NCBI GenBank assembly: GCA_964524295.1
Contig: CAZGCW010000208.1
Span: 1-6,833, forward strand
Reading direction: 5' to 3'
DNA from: UBA9926 sp964524295
GTDB lineage: Bacteria > Pseudomonadota > Gammaproteobacteria > Pseudomonadales > Azotimanducaceae
Length of the DNA: 6,833 bases
Both the position numbers and the translations under genes were made by a program. Positions within the stretch are counted from its first letter, which is position 1; every line of letters begins with the position of its first letter. The notes under the pieces were generated by a model. That model ran no database searches, was not told where the DNA came from, and was given only the letters and a program-made list of their open reading frames with translations. This document shows positions 1 through 5,049 of this stretch, one piece after another.

Positions 1-9
1 GGCATTACT

Positions 10-113
10 CAGGATCATTATGGGTCATTAGCACCCGTCAGGATCATTATGGGTCTTTATCACCCGTCAGGATAATTGTGTGTCATTAGCATCAGTCAGG
101 ATAACTATTTTCC
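10..113. repeat. Tandem array of 29-bp direct repeats, decaying rightwards
   Basis: Three full head-to-tail units lie at 10-38, 39-67 and 68-96. A fourth starts at 97 and fades after about 12 bases. Every unit begins CAGGAT. Units 1 and 2 agree at 27 of 29 positions, and units 1 and 3 at 24 of 29. There are no spacers. Bases 1-9 partly match the end of unit 3 (6 of 9), so the array probably continues left of the window. Units 1 and 2 can each form a small hairpin (GGGT, 7-nt loop, ACCC); unit 3 has lost it. Because 29 is not a multiple of 3, the reading frame shifts at each unit, which argues against coding. The array lies just past the 3' end of the SDR gene. Its function is unknown. Confidence 0.85.
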
Positions 114-139
114 TTTTGCATGAGCCTGGCATAGGTTGA

Positions 140-997
140 TCACACTAAAGTCCCTGGTGTCTCAGGGTTCGTCCCATCCATGATGTTCTGGGCTCGATGG
201 AGTATGGCCTCATTAAAGGAATCATGAGTTTGGATGTATAGACGCTCTTCCCTAATCCCGTTAAAGACAATGTCGGCCACCTCGGAAGTCGGCATCCCTT
301 GTTGCAGCATGGCTGCGAATTGAGTGAAGGCCTCTGTCTGCTGTGCATTAGGAACCGGGTCGGGTTGCTGGTTAACCAGCGCTGCGGGCCTGTTCCTGCC
401 ACTGGTCAGGATATTGGTATTAATGAGGCCCGGGCAGAGCACGGAACAACCTATAGGCAAGCCCTGCTGATCCAGATCTCGATAGAGTATCTCCGTCAGT
501 GCGACCACGCCATGCTTTGTTACGGCATAGGTTGCGTTGGTTACCCCCCCGAGTAGTCCGGCGACTGAAGCAGTGTTGACGATATGGCAGTGATTGCCCT
601 GAGCGCTCATTTGTGGAACGAATACCCTCAGCGCATGGATTACGCTATAGAGATTAACCCCTAAAACCCATTCCCAATCTTTGCTGGTCGCTTGCCATGA
701 ATTTCCGCCGCCACCGACGCCTGCGTTGTTGAACAGCAGGTGTACCTCACCGAATTGATCTGTTGTTTTCTGGCACAGAGCCTCTATCTGTTCAAGTATG
801 GCGACATTAGTGGGTACCGTAAGAATAGAATTGTGTCCCTGCTCGCGCAGTTTCCCGGCTGCTTTGTCGAGGGCGGGTGCTTCGATATCTGCCATGACTA
901 CCTGCATGCCCTCATCCAGACACTTTTCAGTTAGAGCAAGCCCGATACCACTTGCGGCGCCTGTTATTACTGCTACTTTGCCGGCGAATTCTTGCAT
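140..997 (-). CDS. Short-chain dehydrogenase/reductase, classical type, probably NAD-dependent
   Basis: A 285-aa Rossmann-fold oxidoreductase, probably cytoplasmic. It shows the glycine-rich nucleotide motif TGAASGIG (12-19), the structural NNAG (90-93), and the catalytic set Asn115, Ser144, Tyr157 and Lys161. The Pro-Gly pair that follows is at 189-190. Asp37 at the end of the second strand is the family signal for NAD rather than NADP, which fits alcohol oxidation. At the usual adenine-contacting Asp, the protein has Asn64 (PTNV, 62-65). It is longer than a 250-aa FabG-type enzyme because of an extended C-terminal region (about 235-285) that starts with a SEVADIVFNGIREERLY-like helix, typical of a 280-290-aa SDR subgroup. 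The ATG at 997 follows AAGGAA (1003-1008) by 5 nt. It sits 88 nt downstream of the CYP153-like P450 on the same strand, so the pair is probably one transcript. It may oxidise the P450's alcohol product, but the substrate is not readable from sequence. Confidence 0.93.
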   Translation of the reverse strand: MQEFAGKVAVITGAASGIGLALTEKCLDEGMQVVMADIEAPALDKAAGKLREQGHNSILTVPTNVAILEQIEALCQKTTDQFGEVHLLFNNAGVGGGGNSWQATSKDWEWVLGVNLYSVIHALRVFVPQMSAQGNHCHIVNTASVAGLLGGVTNATYAVTKHGVVALTEILYRDLDQQGLPIGCSVLCPGLINTNILTSGRNRPAALVNQQPDPVPNAQQTEAFTQFAAMLQQGMPTSEVADIVFNGIREERLYIQTHDSFNEAILHRAQNIMDGTNPETPGTLV

Positions 998-1085
998 TAT
1001 GGTTCCTTATAGTTAAACAGCGCCGTCTGGGCAATGTTGTTATGAGTTGATTCATTTACCTGTTTAATGTGTCAGCAGATCTTGT
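998..1085 (-). other. Intergenic gap between P450 and SDR genes
   Basis: This 88-nt gap holds the SDR's ribosome binding site and no convincing promoter or terminator. TTAAACAG (1013-1020) and CTGTTTAA (1060-1067) are exact reverse complements 39 nt apart. TGTTTAAT occurs at 1061-1068 and again at 1083-1090, the second overlapping the P450 stop. These A/T-rich matches may be chance. The absence of a terminator supports co-transcription of the two minus-strand genes. Confidence 0.4.
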
Positions 1086-2432
1086 TTAATCGCGGAGCGT
1101 GACCGGCAGATCCCTGATACCATGGATGAAGTTGGATGCGAGCAATGTAGGCTCGCTGGTGACTTCTACTTTCCCAAAGCGTTTAAGAATTTCCTCCCAT
1201 ATGACCTTGAGTTGCATTTCTGCTAACCGGTTACCCACGCAGCGATGCACACCATAACCAAAGGCAGTGTGCTGGCGCGGGTTAGCTCTGTCTATAATAA
1301 ATTCACTGGCCCGTGTGATCATATCTTCATCCCGGTTACCGGAGATATACCACATGCAGACGCGGTCATCTTTCTTGATGAGCTTGCCGCCCAGTTCAAC
1401 ATCCTGGTTTGCTGTTCTTGCCATATGGGCAACGGGTGTTTGCCAGCGAATAATCTCAGGAACCAAGGAGGCTACCAGGGCTGGGTTTTGGGTTAGCTTC
1501 TGGTATTCGCCCGGGTTCTGGTTGAGCGCCAGCACGCCGCCTGAAATTGAGTTCCGAGTGGTGTCGTTACCGCCGACAATCAGTAGCATGACATTGCCGA
1601 GTAATTCCATCGGTTCCATATTGTTGGTTGATTCATCATGGGCCAGCATCGAAATGAGATCGAATTTCGGGGGTTCCTTTTTCCGCTGTTCGTACAAGGC
1701 CTGGAAATAAGCCAGACACTCAAATAGGGTCTGGAAACCTTCGTCTACTGAGTCAAAAAACTCCGGATCTGCCAGGTTCTGAATGGTATCCGACCAATCA
1801 ATCAGTTTATGTCGGTCCTCCTGGGGGACATCGAAAAGGGTGGCCAGCATTTGTGCGGTGAGCTCAACAGATACGCTCCTGACCCAGTTAAATTCTTCAT
1901 TACGGGGTAAATGATCGAGGATCTCCGCTGCCCGGCTGCGGATTAACGGCTCCAGGTCAGTTAACTGTCGGGGTATAAACAAGGGCGTCACGACTTTACG
2001 CTGGGCATCGTGTTTAGGAGGGTCTTCTTGAATGAACATGGGTAGGGCATATTGCTCATCGCGAGCAACGCCTCCAAGCGCGATCCCGCCTTTTTGTTGT
2101 TGCGAAGAAAACAACTCATGATGGGAGTCTACATACATGATGTCCTGATACTTACTGACTGACCAATAGGGTCCCATCATTGAGTTTTCGTGAAAATGGA
2201 TTGGGTCTTCGTTACGTAGCCGCTCGAAGTGAGGCCATATCGTGTCGTTTGCGAACAGAGCGGGATGGGAAGGATCCAGTTCGTCGAGGTCTAAGTCATA
2301 GGCATCTATAAAGGGATCAATGGCAAATATTTCTGCGATCTTCTTGTTGGAAATGGTTCTGTCGCCCGATCTCATCCTCGAGATCATATCCTTTCTTTCG
2401 GCATCGCTGCTAACCAGGTATTGCTGACTCAT
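1086..2432 (-). CDS. Cytochrome P450, CYP153-like (putative terminal/alicyclic hydroxylase)
   Basis: A 448-aa soluble bacterial P450 with no signal peptide or membrane anchor seen. The I-helix oxygen-activation motif is GGNDTT (287-292), the K-helix ExxR is EIIR (326-329), and the haem loop is FGYGVHRCVG (391-400) with Cys398 as the thiolate ligand. Several stretches match what I recall of CYP153 alkane hydroxylases: GPYWSVSKYQDIM (87-99), IQEDPPKHDAQRK (134-146), LLIVGGNDTTRNS (283-295), IIRWQTP (327-333), MWYISGNRDED (360-370) and NRLAEMQLKVIWEEILKRF (401-419). One difference is that the Arg-Arg I recall in the HMRRTA segment is Ala338-Arg339 here. Known CYP153 enzymes hydroxylate alkane or alicyclic carbons using a ferredoxin and ferredoxin reductase, and neither partner is in this window. 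The ATG follows GGAGGAG (2435-2441). It is divergent from the second P450 and leads a P450-SDR pair. P450 identity is certain; family placement is from memory and substrate is unknown. Confidence 0.95.
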   Translation of the reverse strand: MSQQYLVSSDAERKDMISRMRSGDRTISNKKIAEIFAIDPFIDAYDLDLDELDPSHPALFANDTIWPHFERLRNEDPIHFHENSMMGPYWSVSKYQDIMYVDSHHELFSSQQQKGGIALGGVARDEQYALPMFIQEDPPKHDAQRKVVTPLFIPRQLTDLEPLIRSRAAEILDHLPRNEEFNWVRSVSVELTAQMLATLFDVPQEDRHKLIDWSDTIQNLADPEFFDSVDEGFQTLFECLAYFQALYEQRKKEPPKFDLISMLAHDESTNNMEPMELLGNVMLLIVGGNDTTRNSISGGVLALNQNPGEYQKLTQNPALVASLVPEIIRWQTPVAHMARTANQDVELGGKLIKKDDRVCMWYISGNRDEDMITRASEFIIDRANPRQHTAFGYGVHRCVGNRLAEMQLKVIWEEILKRFGKVEVTSEPTLLASNFIHGIRDLPVTLRD

Positions 2433-2434
2433 TT

Positions 2435-2441
2435 CTCCTCC
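2435..2441 (-). promoter_or_regulatory. Ribosome binding site of the CYP153-like P450
   Basis: Read on the minus strand, GGAGGAG lies 2 nt before the ATG at 2432; its GGAGG core is 4 nt away. It is a near-perfect anti-16S match and fixes the start. Confidence 0.8.
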
Positions 2442-2490
2442 GATTGGACTATGATTTCAATATGCGCTTTAAATACTATACTCTTGTCTC

Positions 2491-2513
2491 CTAAGTGTGG
2501 GTAGCTAAGTGTG
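2491..2513. repeat. Short direct repeat, possible operator
   Basis: CTAAGTGTG occurs at 2491-2499 and 2505-2513, a 14-bp period, roughly 60-80 nt upstream of the minus-strand P450 start. Paired short direct repeats near a promoter can bind a regulator, but a period of 14 bp is not a whole helical turn and chance is possible. Confidence 0.35.
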
Positions 2514-2590
2514 CGCCGATGAACTGGATCTGTTCAGGATGATGGAGCGTCTAAACACCGCTTTGTCAGCACCAAGTTAAACTGCAAGCG

Positions 2591-2618
2591 CACCGGGATT
2601 GCACGTCGCAATCAGGTG
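2591..2618. promoter_or_regulatory. Imperfect palindrome, candidate operator
   Basis: The core arms GATTGC (2597-2602) and GCAATC (2608-2613) are perfect reverse complements around ACGTC. Outer arms CACC (2591-2594) and GGTG (2615-2618) also pair, offset by one base. It lies between the divergent P450 genes, about 160 nt from the minus-strand start and 190 nt from the plus-strand start, with no T-tract. A protein-binding site for a shared regulator fits better than a terminator. The regulator is not in the window. Confidence 0.45.
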
Positions 2619-2799
2619 GCTAGACCGCAGACTAGAGATAAGTTTGGGTTTGTTTGATGAATTGACGCCTGTTAAGCCGATAGACTCAAAGAGTTAACGG
2701 CGTTTTTGATGAAACGATGATGGTATGGGATGGTATTGAATGAAACTGGACTGTGGTAAGGGTTATTACCTGGGTCTTTCCACATTGGTTCCATAAACT

Positions 2800-2804
2800 G
2801 GAGG
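2800..2804 (+). promoter_or_regulatory. Ribosome binding site deciding the start of the second P450
   Basis: GGAGG stands 5 nt before the ATG at 2810. This favours that ATG over the in-frame GTG at 2753, which would add 19 residues and has no comparable site before it. Confidence 0.85.
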
Positions 2805-2809
2805 CTTTT

Positions 2810-4096
2810 ATGACAGAATCGGGTACGGACGTTCTAACTGAGGCATTGGCTTGCCCCTTGCACCAACTCAACCCGATGCATCCTGAGTTATTGAAACAAC
2901 CCTGGGGAATGAATCGTCGGTTGCGTCATGAAGCACCGGTTTTTCAGGATCCGGTTAGCGGTATCTTCTTTATATCCCGATATGAAGATGTTGTCAGGAT
3001 GGCGACGGACCATACTACTTTTTCCAGTAAAATGCTGAGTTCAACACGAGCATTGAGTTCGACTGTGGATGCAGAAATCCTCGAAATCATGGAGCAGGGG
3101 TATCCTCAGGTTGCAACCATGTTAACCCAGGATCCGCCATTGCAGAGGCGATATCGAAAATTCGTTGACAAGGCATTTTCACCTGCCAATCTTAAAGCGC
3201 TGGAACCCTTTATTGAAAACACCGCACATGAGTTGATTGACCAGTTCATAGAGGATGGCAAATGTGAGTTCCTATCGTCTTTTGGCGTGCAGTTGCCGTT
3301 ACGGGTTATCGTTTCTCAATTGGGTGCACCTATGTCTGATATTGCGCTTTTTCGCAAATGGACCGAAGCGTTTATTGGCAATTTGAGCCAGCAGTTGGAT
3401 CGGGATGGGTTAATTCAGGCCGCTAAAGATATGCTTGAATTCCAACACTATTTCGCAGCTAGAATAGAGGAGCGTCGCCTTCATCCTCAGGATGATATCC
3501 TGTCAAAAACGGTTAATGCCAGCATAGATGGCGACGAGCAACTGTCTGTGGCTGAGTCACTATCGATGATTTCACAAATTTTGGTGGCTGGCAATGAAAC
3601 CACCTCTGCGTCGCTGACAGAGGGAATCTGGTTATTAATAGAAAATCCGGACCAATATGCCCTGCTTCGTGAAAACCCGTCTACAGAGATGATATCGAGA
3701 TTGGTAGAGGAGGTGCTTCGTATCTCCAGCCCCTCGTCCAATATGTTCAGGCGGGCGAACGAAACGGTTGAGATGCACGGTGTGACTATTCCCAAGGATG
3801 CCATCCTATTTGCTCGCTTTGCTTCTGCAAATCAGGATGAAAATCAGTTCCCCGAACCGGAAAAATTTGATCTTATGCGCGATAATCTGAAAGACCAGGT
3901 CGCCTTTGGTAAGGGCGTTCATCATTGCCTTGGTGCTGCTTTAAGCAGACGGGAGATGAATATTGGTTTTAGAGTCATTCTGGAAAGGCTCGAGAATTTT
4001 AGACTGGTAGAAGGGGGTAGTTCACCGACCTTTGCAGCCAATGCATTGTTACATGGGCTATCTGGCCTGGATCTGGCTTTTGATAAGATTAGTTAG
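2810..4096 (+). CDS. Cytochrome P450, class I bacterial type, family not assigned
   Basis: A 428-aa soluble P450 when started at the GGAGG-led ATG. The I-helix motif is AGNETT (260-265), the K-helix ExxR is EVLR (301-304), and the haem loop is FGKGVHHCLG (367-376) with Cys374 as the iron ligand. The C-helix region has DPPLQRRYRKFVDKAFSP (108-125), the usual haem-propionate-contacting area. It is clearly not a copy of the neighbouring CYP153-like enzyme: the I-helix, meander and haem loop differ, and the length matches ordinary soluble bacterial P450s. I cannot assign a family. Terpenoid, steroid or fatty-acid hydroxylases are all possible. As a class I enzyme it should need a ferredoxin and reductase, both absent here. 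It is the first gene of the plus-strand set and is followed by an SDR and a CoA ligase. The 112-nt gap after it contains possible regulatory and termination signals, so the downstream genes may have separate control. Confidence 0.94.
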   Translation: MTESGTDVLTEALACPLHQLNPMHPELLKQPWGMNRRLRHEAPVFQDPVSGIFFISRYEDVVRMATDHTTFSSKMLSSTRALSSTVDAEILEIMEQGYPQVATMLTQDPPLQRRYRKFVDKAFSPANLKALEPFIENTAHELIDQFIEDGKCEFLSSFGVQLPLRVIVSQLGAPMSDIALFRKWTEAFIGNLSQQLDRDGLIQAAKDMLEFQHYFAARIEERRLHPQDDILSKTVNASIDGDEQLSVAESLSMISQILVAGNETTSASLTEGIWLLIENPDQYALLRENPSTEMISRLVEEVLRISSPSSNMFRRANETVEMHGVTIPKDAILFARFASANQDENQFPEPEKFDLMRDNLKDQVAFGKGVHHCLGAALSRREMNIGFRVILERLENFRLVEGGSSPTFAANALLHGLSGLDLAFDKIS

Positions 4097-4115
4097 TTGG
4101 ACTTGCGGTGATCTG

Positions 4116-4140
4116 GAGGGGTAGGCCCTCATTGGGTTTT
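4116..4140 (+). terminator. Weak hairpin after the second P450, possible attenuating terminator
   Basis: GAGGG (4116-4120) pairs with CCCTC (4126-4130) around a 5-nt loop. Only four T residues follow (4137-4140), 6 nt beyond the stem. The stem is short and the T-run poor, so this is at most a leaky terminator. Confidence 0.22.
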
Positions 4141-4166
4141 AAACAGCCATAGCTGAAACCGAACGA

Positions 4167-4187
4167 TTTAGTTTAATTAAAACTAAA
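4167..4187. promoter_or_regulatory. 21-bp palindrome upstream of the FabG-like SDR, candidate operator
   Basis: TTTAGTTT (4167-4174) and AAACTAAA (4180-4187) are perfect 8-bp reverse complements around AATTA. The element ends 21 nt before the SDR start codon and 11-12 nt before its ribosome binding site. Size and symmetry resemble the operators of dimeric repressors such as TetR-family proteins that often control lipid or terpenoid catabolism; that link is inference. It is very A/T-rich, which raises the chance of a coincidental match. Confidence 0.5.
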
Positions 4188-4208
4188 CTCATTATTAAAA
4201 GGGATGTC

Positions 4209-4991
4209 ATGAAAGATATTGTGGATCGATTTCGTTTAGATGGGCAGGTTGCCGTAGTGACCGGTGCGGGTAGGGGTATTGGCGAGGGTATCGCCCTGGG
4301 GCTGGCTGAAGCGGGTGCCGATGTAGTGCTGGCTGCGCGGCGGACTGAGGAGATTGAAGCGGTTGCTGAAAAAATCAAGGCGTTAGGACAGAGAGCCCTT
4401 GCGGTAACAACCGATGTCATGGAGCTAGCTCAGGTGCAAAAGCTCGCTGAGACTGCGCTGGACAGTTTCGGTCGACTCGACTGTTGGGTCAGTAATGCCG
4501 GCGGGGCAGATGACCGGGTTCCCCGGACGCTGTTACAAATGCCTGAACGGCAATGGGATTTCCAACTCAACTTGAATTTGAAAGCCGTCTGGTCGGGGGC
4601 ACAGGCCGCAGCGTCGATTATGAAGGAGCAGGGTGGCGGCACCATCATTAATATCAGTTCTGCTGCTGCAGGAAGGGCATCTCCTTTTAATGGACCCTAT
4701 GCAGTCGCAAAATCGGGGGTGGATAACCTGACTCAGACACTGTCATCAGAATTGGCACGCTATAATATCAGGGTTAATGGTGTCTCGCCTGGGCCTATAC
4801 CTACAGAAGTATTTCTCGAGTTCTTAAAGCTGGAAGAAAAAGATATCCCCGGCCTGGGGAAAAAACTCGGGATCCCCCTTGGACGAGTGGGCACGCCCGA
4901 GGATATCGCTCCTGCGGTAGTCTTTCTGGCCTCATCTGCGTCCAGTTGGATGACGGGGGAAACGATGGTGATTAAAGGCGGCCATTCTTAG
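4209..4991 (+). CDS. Short-chain dehydrogenase/reductase, FabG-like, probably NADP-dependent
   Basis: A 260-aa classical SDR, the usual family length. It has TGAGRGIG (18-25) for nucleotide binding, SNAG (95-98) in place of NNAG, Asn123, catalytic Ser151, Tyr164 and Lys168, and the Pro-Gly-Pro loop at 194-196. The normal adenine-site Asp is present (Asp69, in TTDV). Arg44-Arg45 at the end of the second strand favours NADP(H), in contrast to the acidic residue in the other SDR of this window. The C-terminus TGETMVIKGGHS is the usual SDR ending. The ATG follows AGGG (4200-4203) by 5 nt. It lies 112 nt after the P450 and about 52-58 nt before the CoA ligase, all on one strand. It could be a 3-oxoacyl- or hydroxyacyl-type reductase or dehydrogenase, or act on the P450's alcohol product. 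The substrate cannot be read from the sequence. Confidence 0.94.
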   Translation: MKDIVDRFRLDGQVAVVTGAGRGIGEGIALGLAEAGADVVLAARRTEEIEAVAEKIKALGQRALAVTTDVMELAQVQKLAETALDSFGRLDCWVSNAGGADDRVPRTLLQMPERQWDFQLNLNLKAVWSGAQAAASIMKEQGGGTIINISSAAAGRASPFNGPYAVAKSGVDNLTQTLSSELARYNIRVNGVSPGPIPTEVFLEFLKLEEKDIPGLGKKLGIPLGRVGTPEDIAPAVVFLASSASSWMTGETMVIKGGHS

Positions 4992-5002
4992 TTGATAGGA
5001 AG

Positions 5003-5030
5003 TCGACGGCTAGTTTATCGTTGCTATACT
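5003..5030 (+). promoter_or_regulatory. Candidate sigma-70 promoter with extended -10, before the CoA ligase
   Basis: TATACT (5025-5030) matches the -10 consensus at 5 of 6 positions and carries the extended TGn element (5022-5024). TCGACG (5003-5008) is a modest -35 at 16-bp spacing. Transcription would start near 5037, almost on top of the ribosome binding site, leaving a leader of only about 7-13 nt. The ligase may thus have its own promoter in addition to read-through from the SDR. Confidence 0.4.
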
Positions 5031-5036
5031 CTGCTT

Positions 5037-5042
5037 AGAGGA
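5037..5042 (+). promoter_or_regulatory. Ribosome binding site deciding the ligase's TTG start
   Basis: AGAGGA is 7 nt before the TTG at 5050 but only 1 nt before the in-frame TTG at 5044. Spacing favours 5050. No in-frame ATG exists near the N-terminus, and the frame is closed upstream by TAG at 5011. Confidence 0.65.
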
Positions 5043-5049
5043 ATTGAGT

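Larger units (their letters stand above)
2433..2809. promoter_or_regulatory. Divergent intergenic control region between the two P450 genes
   Basis: This 377-nt stretch has no supportable gene and must carry the start signals for both directions. Landmarks are a 9-bp direct repeat (2491-2513), an imperfect palindrome (2591-2618), a CGTTT/AAACG inverted repeat (2701-2716) and a GGTAA/TTACC inverted repeat (2755-2770). The octamer GATGGTAT occurs at 2719-2726 and 2729-2736. A TATAGT box reading leftwards (2475-2480) and TTGACG (2662-2667) or TTGAAT (2736-2741) reading rightwards resemble promoter elements, but none has a partner at proper spacing. No sigma-70 promoter is therefore called. Confidence 0.6.

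Noticed and set aside
10..113. CRISPR array
   Set aside because: The 29-bp units abut without spacers and diverge from each other, unlike CRISPR repeats.
1267..1710. Plus-strand 147-aa frame opposite the first P450
   Set aside because: It lies wholly inside a P450 gene with intact motifs, so it is an antisense shadow.
2753..2809. Longer form of the second P450 starting at GTG 2753
   Set aside because: It adds 19 residues without a ribosome binding site, whereas ATG 2810 has GGAGG 5 nt upstream and gives a normal P450 length.
2686..2871. Minus-strand 61-aa frame in the divergent region
   Set aside because: It overlaps the start of the second P450, has no recognisable motif, and its protein looks like an antisense shadow.
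3487..3804. Minus-strand 105-aa frame opposite the second P450
   Set aside because: It lies antisense inside a motif-complete P450, with no features of its own.
140..4991. Inverted duplication producing the mirrored P450-SDR pairs
   Set aside because: The two P450s differ in I-helix, haem loop and overall sequence, and the two SDRs differ in cofactor residues and C-terminal length, so a recent duplication is not supported.
4992..5030. Promoter made of TTGATA (4992-4997) and TATACT (5025-5030)
   Set aside because: Both boxes are good, but the 27-bp spacing is far too long for one sigma-70 promoter; the extended -10 with a weaker -35 at 5003 was preferred.
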